Numbered from the stretch's first letter, positions 23,890 to 37,113 are shown. The stretch: 64,000 nucleotides of DNA from Acanthopleura granulata (GCA_016165875.1 JABBOT010000015.1:2126014-2190013), one strand, 5' to 3'. The notes: a model not told the origin generated them from the letters alone. Numbers and translations: made by a program.

Positions 23890-26060
23890 AACTTTACTTA
23901 AAACAAACAAATAAACACAAAAAATAAAAACGTATGTATGTATGCTTGGGAATTTACACCGTACTCAACAATTTTCCATATATATTTATATATATATATA
24001 TATACGATAGTCGTATGTATACAGCGGTAGTCCTGGCGATTATCCAAGTTTTGCCTTTTCAAGTATACATGTAGGCACAAAATGTCTGAATTATCGTCCC
24101 TCAAAATGACGGCTTCCACAACTATCAAAGAATCCGAGACTTTAATATATGTTATACATGTTATTAGGTTGGGGGGTTTTTTGTTTTGCTAGGTTGCACG
24201 ATATGCATTTTGGGGGATAGAACTTATATATTTACCTTTTCATACCTGAAACAAACTAAAGTGCCCAGGATAAACCAATGACCATGACAAAGACACTGGC
24301 CATGACAACTTTCCCACCTGTGACGTACAGGTGTGGACACCCCAATGGTGGAGGAAGAGATGCTATGAAAGTTAGACAGCGCAAACGACAGCACGAGGTT
24401 CGTTGTCGGTACAGGCATATTTGTATTTATTGTTTTCTTTTCCTTCAATGTTCCTGTGTTGAAGGTTGGGAGCTTGGCCACAAGGGGAGGTCTAAATTAA
24501 CCATACTTGAGAATCTACACATCTTGCCTATAAAAACTTCACGGTGAATGTCCACGAATGTTTTTTCCCCGCCTACATGCAATCTCAAATACTGTGTCCT
24601 TCAAGCTGAAAACGTTTTCGAACCCAATGTTAACTGTTACTAATTGAAATATATAACTGGAAATATTTCTGTTTACCTTCATTTCACTGACACCGAAAAT
24701 ATGACCACTACCCCAGATTCACAGCTGTGCCAAAGTGTCCATGTATCATTTTGAGAGACAAGGTTGACGTGAGGACCAAATTAAGATAGGACACTGTATC
24801 AGGGAGGGTAGCAAGAATTACTCCAAGTACAATAGACCTTTTACCTACATGTCCCCAAAAAAGTCTTCCTGAAATCCGATTCAAGCAGGTCACAGGGCTT
24901 TCTTTCTGTACGATATTGTTCTGTATATTTTCGTTCTTCTGCAAGCATGTCAAAGACGTGACACCTGACCAAAACTGACTTCCGGATGTGACGTCATCGA
25001 CACCCTAACCAATGGCAAACGTGTAAAGTGGTTTGGCCCGATGATAATCTGTCTTGCATTTCAAGCGGTGCATCGTGTGACAAGTGACAAACGACCAGTG
25101 TCTTGTAGACAGAGTAGACACTAACCTCGTTTTCTATCAAAACTGTAAAGCGCAAAGATTTACTCGGGACAGACCTGTTGGTTTAGTAATTCAAACCCAA
25201 ATCCGCTCCACATGTTTCCTTTTAAAATTTTAGTTATACAAAGAACTTGTGCATGTCTGCGCTTTGAGGGGGAAAGGTGTAAGGTTTCCTTTTTATCGTA
25301 GGTTTGTTTCCTTGTCAGTGCATGTCGCAATGTCTCCATTAAAATATTATGATATCCAACAAAACCCGGTGATGGCCCAGTCACTCTAGAGCCAGGACTC
25401 CACCTGGGACGCCTGTTTGTCGCGATCTTTTAATGGTGGGCAATCGCGGCCAAGTTAGCCCAACTGAGACCCTAGCAACTGTATGCAGTCACACCTAGAA
25501 TGATCCATCGAATCTCTCAGGACTCCAGTGTATTTGCAAGAAACCAGTGGCACTCTGGGACAAAGAAATATGCATACGATTAATGAAGAAAAAAACACAA
25601 AAATCTGGTCAGGTTAAGATTAGGCTTAAATGATGTATAAATCGCATCTGATCATATCGCAGCGCGTTTCCATTCACGCACAAAAAAACACAACTTTAAT
25701 ACAACGAAGCGTTGAGCTTCTCTGACACTGAAGGCGACAATTCGTCTCTAAAAAGTGAAGAAAACACATAAAATACCTTCATTTGCAATAAATGCCCGTC
25801 AGTCTTACAAATGCAAGTGATAGCCTGTTAAAATGGAAAATGATGTCATTCATATAAGAATACTCGGATCACTTCTGGTACAAGCCTGATGAATCAAAAT
25901 TGGCTAAGAGAGGTCAAGGGATATCGTGTTTATCAACTTGTCACGAAACAGAACTACGGCGAACTAAATCGCCTCGAAAAAAGTGGCCAAGGTCACGAAA
26001 AATAAATAGGATACTTCTCAGTGCCTCGGCGTACATATGGTATATACGCTCGCTGAAATT
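23890..26060. other. Presumed intronic stretch, nothing coding recognised
   Basis: Contains a short (TA)n tract near 23975-24004 beside a possible SINE tip (tttacaccgtactcaacaat). No splice-bounded exon or further repeat was recognised. Confidence 0.45.
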
Positions 26061-26297
26061 GTCGTGGTCGAGGGGTTTAGCCCGCAGGCGCAGAGTAATG
26101 ACCCGGGTACCGCTTATCAATGTGATCGCTGCGAGTTCAAGCCAAGCTCTCACTGGCATCCTCTCCGACCGTACGTGGGAAGGCCCGCCAGCAACCTGTG
26201 GATGGTTGTGGGTTTTCTCACACTATAATACTGGCGGGTGTCCTATTAGCGACGTATTTTTGAGCACGGCGTAAAACAATAAATAAATAAATAAATG
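26061..26297 (+). mobile_element. SINE family A, near full length with small deletion
   Basis: The copy has a partial head (gtggtcgaggggtttagc), tcaatgtgatcgctgcgagt with B box (gttcaagcc), the body (ccgccagcaacctgtggatg), the 3' end (tttttgagcacggcgtaaaa) and an (AAAT)n tail. A deletion removes the ctctgcccggtttcctc part. Confidence 0.92.
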
Positions 26298-27160
26298 CTA
26301 GGTAAAGCTCACTATGCAAGTGTTTAAGAGATGTTGTGTTAGAAAATAAATGGACAGATTGATTGTCAGATGTGCAAATTGACGCCGACCACTAAAGCAA
26401 CAGGCCTCCTCCAGTCCTAATTCGACCGAGTACTAAAGTTTCACATTTGCTTAAAAGTTTCCTATACCAGCTGATCTCAATGACTGTGGGGTTTTTTGGT
26501 GCGGCGATAACATGTCAAGGCCGCGAGATTTGACTCCTACATAAGCAAAGCTGTAAACGGGAAATAATTTCATGTAAATATGACTTTATCATTTACAGTT
26601 CCTGAGGTTATATTCGGACTGTTTCCGGGATAACACCGATCTTGCTAAAGTATACGCTACATCCTATTTTACCCCGATCATCATATGTGGAGAATTGTTG
26701 CATGTTTGTTTGCATTATAGCGCGATGTCTTAAACCTTAAAGCCGAAATCAAAACAAAACACATTGCCATCGTATAAGTGAGAAAAATGTGAGTATTGAC
26801 TTGAGCAAAACTCAAATATATATATTAATAAATAAGGCCTGTTTTCAAGAGACTTCAAGAAAATGCACATGTAGACCGAGGAAACGAGATTAATCAGTCC
26901 TTTTGATTGAGGAACCAAAATAAATCTATTGCATCTCGACAAATACAGCGACTGAAAATCTCCAGCAGACGGACACTTAAGATGGAGCCAAGGGAAAGTT
27001 ACGTCTTTCCAGGGGCAACATACGCAATATTTGGGGGTTAAAATTATCCAGTTCACGTATCGAAAACGGAAAATTTCATACAGTTTAACGTTACGTAAAT
27101 AAAGTACATATTATATACCTCCTGTCTCATCCACTTATAAACCTGATCGCAGTCTAATTG

Positions 27161-27225
27161 GTGATTATTTCTTGAGTATGGCGTAATACCTCCAACCTAT
27201 AAATAAATGAACAATTAAATAAATA
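27161..27225 (+). mobile_element. SINE family A, 3' end remnant
   Basis: Only gtgattatttcttgagtatg, gcgtaatacctcc and an AAAT-rich tail remain. A shorter possible remnant (gccatcgtataagtgag) lies at 26766-26782. Confidence 0.6.
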
Positions 27226-28847
27226 TTGGTACACCTGGGAAAAGGCTTACGAAGTTTAGTGGGCAAGTGCTGTGACAGTCGAAAATGGAAAGTAAAAACA
27301 GATTAAGCAATTGCAATAATTATGCTATTCTGCCAACTTTGCAAATTCGGTGATGTCCCGGTAAATGTGGAATACATGCGTACTAAGCTTTAACTTGGAA
27401 CTCATGTTTTTGTGTACATAAGTAATCAATGTCTGAAATATTTATCCTGCATTGTATCCGCTGGTTTATTTCGTATTATTACATTATCCACCAGTCGAAC
27501 GACCATTTACAAGCCGCCAATTTGTTGGGTTAAAAGTTGCATCATGGATAGATCCACCACATGCGATGTCCCACCACCTCTTCTCGTGACAACGTTACTT
27601 TTCATTTCATTTTCGGTGAAAGCAATTATTATGTCATGATGTCACAGGAAGGTGAATCTTTCTATCCAAAGCGTGGGACATCCGGTTGAGCCACTTGCAC
27701 AAATATTAATTATGATTGGTCAAATGCGCGTTCTTGATTGACACCTCGGATAGGTCCATTGTAACTCATGGCATAATGTACAGACCTGTGTGTTGCCTGT
27801 TCAGTGTAGTTACGTGTCTCATTAGACAAATGCCTTCGTGCTACATGACAACTATTTCTATAGCACCCATGATGCATAATTCCACGTGATGTCATGCAGT
27901 TTAAATCTCGCCCGGGCACTCCACGACCTCTCATGTCTAGCTCCATTAAAGCTAGTTACTTTCCTCATTTTCGTTAGCAGCTAACAATTAAAATATTGAT
28001 AAAAGCATTGTTCAAAACTTATATTTGAAATATTATGTAATATGTTATTTATAATTTAATACCCATCAATCCAGTAAAAGGTGAATGACGCGCGTTCTGT
28101 TTCTGTTCAATTTATTTAATAACCTTAAGTATTCATTGCAGTCTCTGAATAGCATTCAATCGTTGCAGGCGATTAAAACTCTGTCATGTGAAAGGGAACA
28201 TAATTTCTTTGAAATCCAAAAATTTTGGATTCATTAATGTCGCCTTTATTCGGCAGTCAATCTAGTGTGGAAATACGAAGCATTTCTCAGCGTTAACTCT
28301 CAATGGATCCCCCATGTCTTTTCTATACAATTAAACCGCATGGTGGCACCGCTCTCTCCATTTCGATAGGATAAAATGCATTCCATGGAGTATGCAATGT
28401 ACCTAGATTCAATACCTAGCCTACACAATAGGCTGAGTTGAATTGCCTAATACATGCACCTTATACTCTAGGCGTCATGAACATATAAACTGTGTGCAGC
28501 CAGGTCTTCCCGACCGGCAGACATTCATCCGCAGTCATGGTTACTTCCATTCATTACATAGGGTCATGGGTCTTTTTCAATACACCCTCAATTCCAATCA
28601 GACGTAACCTGTAAAACCTTAGCTTTCTAAAGTGTATATTCTAAGGTCGACATGTGTGTACGTGGTGGTATGACAGTGGAGGGGTTCGTGCGTGTGGGGG
28701 AGGGGAGTGGGGGAAGTGGGTCACCTCTGATGATAAATATACCATCTACATAGCCCCTGTGTGCTTTTGTGTGGCTGACACCCTGTGAAGTAGGCCTACA
28801 CTGTATATGAAGAGAGAATATAGCTGGTCGTGGAGGATATAGACTTG

Positions 28848-28972
28848 TTTATTTATTTAAATAGTGTATTACGCTGTACACTGGAATGTTTCACTTGTAT
28901 AGCAGCCCCATCCATTATTGTGTGAGGAAACCGGGGGAAACCCAGGACCATCCGCAGATAACTGACCGTCGC
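28848..28972 (-). mobile_element. SINE family A, 3' half, diverged
   Basis: A (TTTA)n start is followed by tattacgctgtacactgg, aatgtttcacttgtat, gtgtgaggaaaccgggggaa and ggaccatccgcag. The head side is lost, and a small hairpin (gacggg with cccgtc, 28987-29010) follows. Confidence 0.75.
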
Positions 28973-31737
28973 GGCACGCTAACTGTGACGGGTATTTAGC
29001 CACACCCGTCGTCTCTGACTAGGCCCGCCATCACCGTCTGTACATAGTATTTGTATTTTTGTGACTCTCAGTGAGCTCTAAGCTTATATAGGAGAATGAA
29101 ACAAATACTACCACTGCAATTCTCTTCATACATACGAGTAGTATCAGATTTCGACGTGTAGTAGTTTACATGGACGAGCAAAAAGTGTGTATGCTGAATC
29201 GAGTAGATCGGAACACGAGCCGTTGGACCATTCAAAATAAACGAATAAACAAACGTGTACTTCTTTATCGATTGATTTATTGACATATTATTTAATGTGT
29301 ATTTCATTCTGTTTTACTTCATTGTCGCCAAATACCATACTTCAGAAATTTTCACTCATACGAATGTGTTGATTTTTGGAGGGGATGGAGAACACGTTTA
29401 GTTTTATTATATATTGCACTGAACAAATTAGACGTTCCGATGCAGTTCAGAAATAATCCAAAGTCATCACTCTGTCCGCAATAGGCCTTTAAGTGCAATG
29501 CGTAGATGTTTTACATTAGAACAGCCAAGTTCAGTGGCCAGGGTACCACTCTAACAAATGAGACATAATACTGTGATGAGTTTGGGACAGCATTGCGTAA
29601 AGAGGATGGGTCGTGTTCAAGGCAGTAGGTGAAGGTCAATATTGACACCGAGCAACTGTAACCCTGAAATTAGGTTGATGGAACAAGGGGCATCATTATC
29701 AGAGCGTATAAACTTCGTGTCTATGGACGGAGGGATGAAGAAGAGTGGGTAGGGGGTACGGTCGGGGCGAGGGTAGAGAATAGGATCTTAAATGTACCTG
29801 AAATGAAAACCGACAGGGTGACACCAGTATCTCGTGGTCCGAGAATAATATCCAGGTCAGATACAAATATAGATATCTCAGTTGGGTGTTGATTGCAACT
29901 GTTCGTAAGAGCACCATAACGATTTAATTATAACATGGATGTTTATACATCCTATATAGCCCCCCAAATTAAGCCCAATTAAATACAGTAATGACACAGA
30001 TCGCCAGAGATCCTGAACGCTGTGTCCATGTTTGCCAAGAATTGGAAGAATAACGCGCGAGGGAGCTTGCAGCGAACTGAATAAAATCGCCAACTCGAAT
30101 ATAAATATTTGGAAACAAAGTTGAGCTGAAATATATGTCATTCATTAAGAAGAACTTACAAATTAGCATGGTAAATGATTTGGGTCAAGAATTAAATTTG
30201 TGCGCCTGTACAACATTCCTGACATTATTTCAGCATCATTGACAACTGCTCACTGCTTTTCTTTTCATGCCCTCGTCTTGATTTCTGACTATATTATTTC
30301 TTATGTAGTTCGTAGTTTGATTTCAGATGGGCCTTGCAAACAACTGATCTTGAACGCACATTATGGTTGTTCAGTGGTACACGAATGTCCGATACAACGC
30401 ATAGATACTATGTGCTAGCTTTTAAGTAATTGCTACCCGCTATTAACAATATTTAATGACGTCGCTTTATTTGTTGGCTGAGTATTATGAAATTTTAAAT
30501 GGAATTACAACATTACTTTTGTACGGGGAGCATTTTTTCCAACTGTATGTCATCAACCGCTGCATTTCCTGTTTATAAACTGATATTGCTCTTGCCATAG
30601 AAGGTTGTCCGCGTCGGTTTTCATATGTATAAACATCTTTTTGGTTGTGTTCTTGCATGTTTTCCTTTCTACTGCAACGGCATAGTTTTCGTAACACCGA
30701 TGTAACTCTTTCATGGAAACGTTTCTGATACTCGTCATCTACGTTTCGCTGCATTCTGTTCACTGTAAAGTCGCTGACAGTTTAGAATAAAGTGTCTTAC
30801 ATTATACTTGCTCGATAATGCGAAACTTTGTATTTGGCTGTCTACATACTTTACCTACGATGTTATACTCGATCGTGACATTTTATATTTTAGCATTTTG
30901 CATCTCACACAACTTCAAATACCACAATGCAGGGTTGCATTTAAAATCGGAGGTTATTATGCTAGTGAACTACAGCGCATGCGTCGTGGAATTAATGCAG
31001 GTCTTAGGTCGGACTCGTGGCCAGTCCTTCTTAAATGCGGACGCTCTGGCAAAATTCCAGTTTCAGCGCTGTTCAGCTGATTTAAAATGCGTTTTTTTAT
31101 CCCTTTTCTGGCTTTGTATATTAACTCGCATAACTTCCGTCTTGTTATCACGGCACGTACAACGGCCACGTGCAGATCTCTGTCACTGGATCTCTTGATA
31201 TCGAGATTCAGGTCGGGTGGAAAGCCTGGTTTACTCTAAACACAACAAACACATGTTGTTCGAAACACCTTGGACTATACTATACGCGTTTATATCCCCA
31301 TTGTGTGGGCATATCTTCACACATGAATATAGCTTGACTTTCATCCCCGAATAGTCGGCCAATTCAGCTTTAGGTTCGATGTATACAGTACCTGTGGCGT
31401 TTTTGCTCAATAGATTTGTTTGTTGAATTAAATGACTTTGTAATGAACACAGAGATGTCATCTGAGGAATCGTTCTCTTCGTCCATAAAAGCACACACTG
31501 TTGTACATGACTTAAATGTAAAACAGTTATTGGTGAGCAGACGGCCCGCGCGTGATTAACGCATTTACCTTGAATTCAATTCCAGGGTCCTCCGAGACGT
31601 TGCTTCGTTCATATTCTCACCACACGTGAGGGGCTCAGGCACCAAAGTACCGATGGTCGTGAGCCATATTATATAACAGCCTGTGATATCGACAATATTT
31701 ACCCTCTATGTATCCACTGACAGGTTATTCTCCTGTC
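28973..31737. other. Presumed intronic stretch, nothing coding recognised
   Basis: Short overlapping open frames occur on both strands, but none has splice signals plus protein-like composition. A cagcgcatgcgtc motif near 30975 resembles an NRF1 site; alone it is weak evidence. Confidence 0.4.
31540..31665 (+). mobile_element. Possible degenerate SINE head
   Basis: The interval contains cggcccgcgcgtgattaacg and a B-box-like gaattcaattccagg, then ccacacgtgaggggct and gatggtcgtgag. The order recalls a tRNA-headed SINE, but the match is loose. Confidence 0.3.
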
Positions 31738-31872
31738 TATTTACTTATTCATCCCTTACTTTGTCCTCAACGTTGGACTCAAGAATATTTCCCTTATGTG
31801 ACGCAGGCCAGCATTATGGTGGGAGGAAACCGTACTGACCACGGGGGAAACCAACGACCATCCGAATGTTAA
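31738..31872 (-). mobile_element. SINE family A, 3' half
   Basis: The fragment contains ggactcaagaatatttccct, caggccagcattatggtggg, aggaaaccg and aaccaacgaccatccg. It breaks off before the head. Confidence 0.82.
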
Positions 31873-32861
31873 TGTGGTGTTAAGTACAATGCCAGTACTT
31901 CTATGAAACCATTCTTTGTGCAGTGAGTCTTGCAGATTAATGCTAACCGGTGCCACAGTTATGCATGTTATGCCCAAGGCTGAGCGTCGACATTGGCCTG
32001 TGGTTCGTTGGAAAACATAAATGAGGAGAACTACAATCAGGTCATCATTACCAATACACACATGCACACACACACATAAGTTAGGTCTGTCACCAACCGG
32101 ATATGTGCTCCCCGGACGATTAACGAAAACGGAAGTGTTTCATGTAGGTCCATTCCTCTGTGTCACAGTTAACTCCAGAGTAGCGTTACACTTGTCGAGA
32201 GTCCTTTTCAGCTATGTGGTCCCCGAGCGATGCTACCTATATATGGCGGATCAGATGCAGTTTGAATCGTTATATAATAACCGAAATAGTTATTCTTTTT
32301 TTTATCAAACATCCATGAAATGTAACTAAATTACACCTCATTTTTGACAGTTTTGGAGTGAGACCAGTATCTTTGATCGCAATGCAAATCCTTGGGATAA
32401 GTTAAACACACTCCCCTCCTCCTCCCCCCGATAAAAAAACGGATGCTGTCATCCTGTGGGGTTAACAACGGTGAGGAGCATCATATATTGTAACGTTATA
32501 CTGTTAGCTTTAAAATGAAAAGAGACAAAATATATCACCGGAAAGAACACTCGTTTTAATTGTTTCCAATGAATTAAATATGGTGTTTTATTTCATAGGG
32601 CACCTTAGTTTTTGTATATTGTGGTAAAGTCTTGGGTCACGCCCTCTGCAAAAGTACTTGTAATAACTTGATACATGTGAACGTGTTGCGAGCACAGACT
32701 CCAGAAGCAAAATATCTTGATGTAAATGAAACCAATGAGTTAAACACGGTGTCTTTCAAACTGAAAGAATTAAAACTCCTTTGAATGGTCGATAACAAAT
32801 TACCTCCCGTACTTACGCTTCTTTCACCCTTAAAACTGATCGATATCGTAAAGGTAGCAAA

Positions 32862-32902
32862 AATCTTGAGTCTGGCGTTGAATAACAATCAAACAAATGA
32901 AG
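32862..32902 (+). mobile_element. SINE family A, 3' tip remnant
   Basis: The segment aaatcttgagtctggcgttg plus caatcaaacaaat resembles the final bases of family A. It lies about 75 bp upstream of the well-supported exon, inside the intron. Confidence 0.4.
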
Positions 32903-32975
32903 TGACTGATTTAATTAAGTAGTGATAGACTTACTCAAATAAATAACGTGTTTGTACTGTGAATGGTCTTTCCAG

Positions 32976-33186
32976 GTTTGTCAGGCAATAGAAGACGACG
33001 GCGTGTTCCTGAACTCTACGCGCCATAACAGCCTCTCGTCAAACGACGCCTCGAGCAGCGGCGAGGATGACAGCACAGGCTCCTCCTGGATCTCACTCGA
33101 AGATGATGCCATCTTGGATCAATACACCCGGGCCTTCACCATCTTGGATGCGCAGGGAGAGTTTTCTGCCATGCTGTTTGAAGAAG
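32976..33186 (+). CDS. Probable internal coding exon, Ser/Asp/Glu-rich, unrecognised protein
   Basis: This is the most gene-like segment of the window. The acceptor is tggtctttccag and the donor is gaagaag then gtaagg at 33187. The 211-bp exon is open throughout, starts in phase 0 and ends in phase 1, giving about 70 residues. It is visibly richer in G+C and CpG than its AT-rich flanks, and many codons end in C or G, as expected of coding sequence. The peptide has an acidic low-complexity stretch (SSNDASSSGEDDSTGSSW), then ISLEDDAILDQYTRAFTILD and a short hydrophobic/acidic end (FSAMLFEEG). The acidic Ser stretch looks like a disordered, possibly CK2-phosphorylated linker; that is inference. 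I do not recognise the family. The phase fits the exon at 7671-7828. Confidence 0.72.
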
Positions 33187-33312
33187 GTAAGGTTTGAATG
33201 AAAACAAAAAATGCATATGGCCAACCATAGAGGAAGAGACAGCATTGATTGTTTCCAGTGACGGTCTCTTCACATGTTATCCAATGAATATTTAATTTAA
33301 TTTTTATCTTAC

Positions 33313-33560
33313 AACAGTGGATTGCACCTTGTTATCTGCTCGCGGAAATGGTAGATTCTCTCAGTTAGGCAAAAATACAGGTACTGTACTGTGAACCGAT
33401 GTGCATGGAAATGATTTGGTACGAAGGATCAGTTCATTCAGACGTTGTGAATCAGTGTTCAAATCTAAGCAAAGTTATCCCACACCAGTTGATTGTACAT
33501 TGTTATCTGTTCAGGAAATCACAAATTCACTAAAATAGAAAAATGCACGTGCCGTGTTCT
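33313..33560. repeat. Diverged tandem duplication (~169-bp offset)
   Basis: The segment ttgcaccttgttatctgctc (from 33324) is repeated as ttgtacattgttatctgttc (from 33493), with similar following sequence (ggaaat, a run of aaaaat, then gtgc). It lies in the intron just after the exon ending at 33186. Confidence 0.5.
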
Positions 33561-34643
33561 TTTGGTTTCGGTTTGCACGAGATTAAATTGCACTGCCAAC
33601 TGCTAATTCCACAGCATTTCCCTTAAGTGTGAATTAGGGATCTCGTCACGTGATGTATGGAATCATCTCGAGAGAATACGCGTACAGTTGTTACTACAAG
33701 TAACATAATGTACATGTGACAAGGGCTGGACTCAATCACCCTATCAGATGGCACATGTTCTGGCTTTAGAAAAGAGACAAATATGTTCCGGGGCATATGA
33801 TATAACCGTAACCGGAGATAAAACCAGTCCTTGCTGCCGATCCATGCATACATAACAGATTCATTGTGTGCAGCACAGTTGACTATTACCTCACGCGGCG
33901 CTGGCTAATCTTATGTACACAGAACAGACAGACAAGAGCTTGACTTTGGCCACTATTATTGGCGACGTCTACAACTGACCGGTTTTACATGGAGTCTGCG
34001 AACAAGTTGAAGTCTGTTCGCAAACAACTACATGGATCTAAGTTGTTTGAGACGAAATATGTTCGCCATTAACCGACATAGAAGTTCTGAAGTGAAGACG
34101 AAAGTTATTCTGTGAATGCTGCATGCAAGTCGTGCGTACAGTTGTATGTTTTAAAAGCTTATTTCTGTCCGACTGGGGCGATGCACGTAAAGGGTGTATG
34201 GTTTGGTGTCTAGAATCTATGACATCGAGTTAGGAAATTAGCCACAGCCTGGGAATGTCTTATTATGATGTTTCGTAGGGCTCAGTACAGGCTACTAGTG
34301 CTTATTTATGCTTGTCTCTCTTGGCTTTGTATTGTATACCAACCGTAACAATTTGTCACATCATTAGATTTAGGAATATCTGACAAGAAAACGAAATTGT
34401 AAATAAAATTATGTACTGTATGTAGGTCTGTTGAAATGACTGTGATTGTCCCCCAGATTCGGTCCCTTAGCATTTTTTTTTCAGATGACAGTGAAATGAT
34501 GACAATACACCCGTTAGAGTAATTCTAGACCAGTGACACATATTAAGTTGCAGGTGATATCACTGCATTGCCTACACACTCCTTTTTCAGCTCTGGTGTT
34601 GGGGGAGTATATGTTGATACTATTTAAGTATTTAATAAACAAG

Positions 34644-35072
34644 TGGAATAAAACTCCAACTCAGACGAACTGGCCCATATTTCCCGCCTTACCTGTGACC
34701 ATTTGACGATTAGATGTGACCGTTTGACGATTATGTGTGACCATTTGACGATTATGTGTGACCGTTTGACGATTATGTGTGACCATGTCACGATTGTGTG
34801 TGACCATGTCACGATTGCGTGTGTGACCATGTCACAATTGTGTGTGACCGTTTGACGATTACGTGTGACCGTTTGACGATTATGTGTGACCGTTTGACGA
34901 TTATGTGTGGCCGTTTGACGATTATGTGTGACAATTTGACGATTACGTGTGACCATTTGACGATTACGTGTGACCATTTGACGATTATGTTTGACAATTT
35001 GACGATTATGTTTGACAATTTGACGACAACGTTGTGGCCTCTCTGGTTTTACTCTCCATGTTGTGGTATTGT
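34644..35072 (-). mobile_element. M1 MITE-like terminal repeat carrying an internal minisatellite
   Basis: The left flank gtggaataaaactccaactc, followed by a diverged gcccatatttcccgcc, and the right flank ctctctggttttactctcca, followed by tgttgtgg, match the inner and outer parts of the M1 inverted repeat in the correct order. The stretch between them, normally one gtgaccatttgcc segment, is replaced by 16 tandem 21-bp units. Only one end of M1 was recognised here. Confidence 0.7.
34694..35031. repeat. 21-bp minisatellite, 16 units, inside the M1 terminal repeat
   Basis: The unit is tgtgaccgtttgacgattat plus one base, with starts at 34694, 34715, 34736 and so on to 35011. One unit is 23 bp. 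Variants gtcacgatt and gacaattt occur. Because 21 is a multiple of three and the unit lacks stops in several frames, it creates periodic seven-residue open frames on both strands. These are not regarded as genes. Confidence 0.96.
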
Positions 35073-36603
35073 GAAGTTTCATCACTTTGAGCACAGGTCG
35101 ATTACAAAGTAAAGTTTTAATCAGATTATATAGTTTATCGAGTGAAAAGGTTACGGTACAGTGAAGGCGGGCGTAATGCAATCGATATTGAAGAAATTGT
35201 CATTCAAGTCGGACAAGCAATTCTCTACACAAGATATTTCCATCACCCTACGACGTGTGCTTGACTGTCGATATAGGCCTATGTATGGAATTCCAGTCGA
35301 CTTCCAAAAATACATTTCCGTTATCCTGACATTCTATACACAGACAGTTACAGATTAGAAATACCGTGAAAAATATTTCCGAGGTAAAAGTAACCAATCA
35401 CACGTAACGATTTACAATTTGAATTTTTATCTGGGGAGAGCAGCTCTACTGCAAGACGTCGGTCGCAGATCCAGAATGCACATCGGCCATTTTTGTCTGG
35501 TCCACAATCCGAAAACCTAATCAGCTAAACCTTTGATGATGGCTGTGTGATATAATTTCTTTTGCAAAATATTCCACCGTTTATGTGACTAATGATTCAG
35601 GCAATATCGGAGAATTACTCACTGATAAATATCATGCCATGTTTGATTTAAAGTAACAAAATACGTCCTGAGAGACTTATGAGGCCGTTAAATTATTACT
35701 AGTCAATGTATATACATGTTGTTGTTGTTTAATGTTGCTCGAGGTACAATAATGTCGCTAATTCCGTGGAAAGGCCCCCGTCAGGTAAAATATTCTTCAA
35801 AACAAGAAAAGAAGTCAAATCGAATTGGCTGAGAGTAGATTCAGGGGCGGTGTGCTCTGAAACTCGGTTCACATTGCCTTAACGTTTGTGGAGCATGTTT
35901 AGACAAATATCAAAAAATTCCCACGGGGTGCGTATCCGAAATCAGCGCAATTTTTCTGGTTTCGCACCAATCCACCTGTCACTCAGGGAATAACTGTTAA
36001 TATAAGGTGACCGAGATATAGCTGTACTCTTGTCCTCCGTATATCTTTTCCTTGATTCTTTCTTATAGCGTAAAATTGTGCAAGCATCAGATTTCCTCGT
36101 ATGTTTGCTTTCTATGTCCTGTTCGGGGCCAAGGATTATGTAGGGCTAAACGTAAATTACGCCTCGATATGTAAATGACTTGATATGTTGTCTAGCGAAC
36201 CAGCTTATGTGTGACTCAACGTAAATGACTTCTTGATATGTTACAAAGTGTGTAAGTATATGTGTGACGAAACGTAAATGACCATATGACCATTTGATTT
36301 GATATACTTGATAAATGACCATTTTTCACAAGCTTATACATGAATCGACTTGTGTTTTGGTGTATGTCACGACTCGACTTGATCAGCCTAACCTTAACAT
36401 TTATGCAATCACGTTTTCGAGAAACAAACGCGAACTGGTTGAAAATCTCTACACTGTAAAATAACCAACGAACAACGCGTTTAATGGGTGATTAATCTTC
36501 AAATAAGCATGTTTAATAAATATTCACAAGTATTAAACATTATTGTTTAAAACATTATATAGGCCTGTATTAAAATGCTATGATATCCAAATGTTTAATA
36601 TCT

Positions 36604-36681
36604 ATAATTTAAACATGAAAATAGATATACAGTATAATATCGTATAATTTAAACATGAAAATAGATATACAGTGTAACCGT
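36604..36681. repeat. 39-bp direct duplication
   Basis: The segment beginning ataatttaaacatgaaaata is repeated exactly over 30 bp, 39 bp later. The surroundings are AT-rich with many tttaa motifs and no gene. Confidence 0.85.
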
Positions 36682-36847
36682 ATGTTTTAAACGTTTATAG
36701 GAAAACAATTTAGAGGAATATTTCTTCGGTTTTAAAGATTGTACAAGTTGATAGACAGTCAAACAAGATAGTGCTGTGTTTTATACAACATAATTATACG
36801 ACCTTATAAATTTGAAATGATATCTGACTAGTGCATAGTCACAATTG

Positions 36848-37113
36848 ACGGAGGCTTCGTGGCCGGGGGAGTTCACGCACCAGCGCGGTGTTATGACCCC
36901 CTGACTCTCACCAGTGCGATCGCTGTTAGTTCAAGTCCAGCTCATGTTCCCTGGCTTTCTCTGCAGCCTTTCGTGGGAAAGTCCGCCAGCAACGTGCGGA
37001 TGGTCGTGGGTTTCCCCCGGGCTCTGCTCGGCTTCCTCCCACCATAACGGTGGCCACCGTCGCATCAGTGAAATTCCCTTGACTACGGTGTAAGAAAACA
37101 CCAATCAAGTCAC
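36848..37113 (+). mobile_element. SINE family A, full length
   Basis: The head ggaggcttcgtggccggggg is degenerate. It is followed by tctcaccagtgcgatcgctg, the B box (gttcaagtccagc), the body (ccgccagcaacgtgcggatg, gctctgctcggcttcctccc) and the 3' end (aaaacaccaatcaagtca) without a long tail. Open frames on both strands are SINE-derived. Confidence 0.93.

Noticed and set aside
34624..35181. 185-codon minus-strand open frame with seven-residue repeats
   Set aside because: Produced by the 21-bp minisatellite, whose unit is a multiple of three without stops.
35780..35830. Possible SINE 3' tip (aaatattcttcaaaa)
   Set aside because: Too short and lacks the flanking body blocks.
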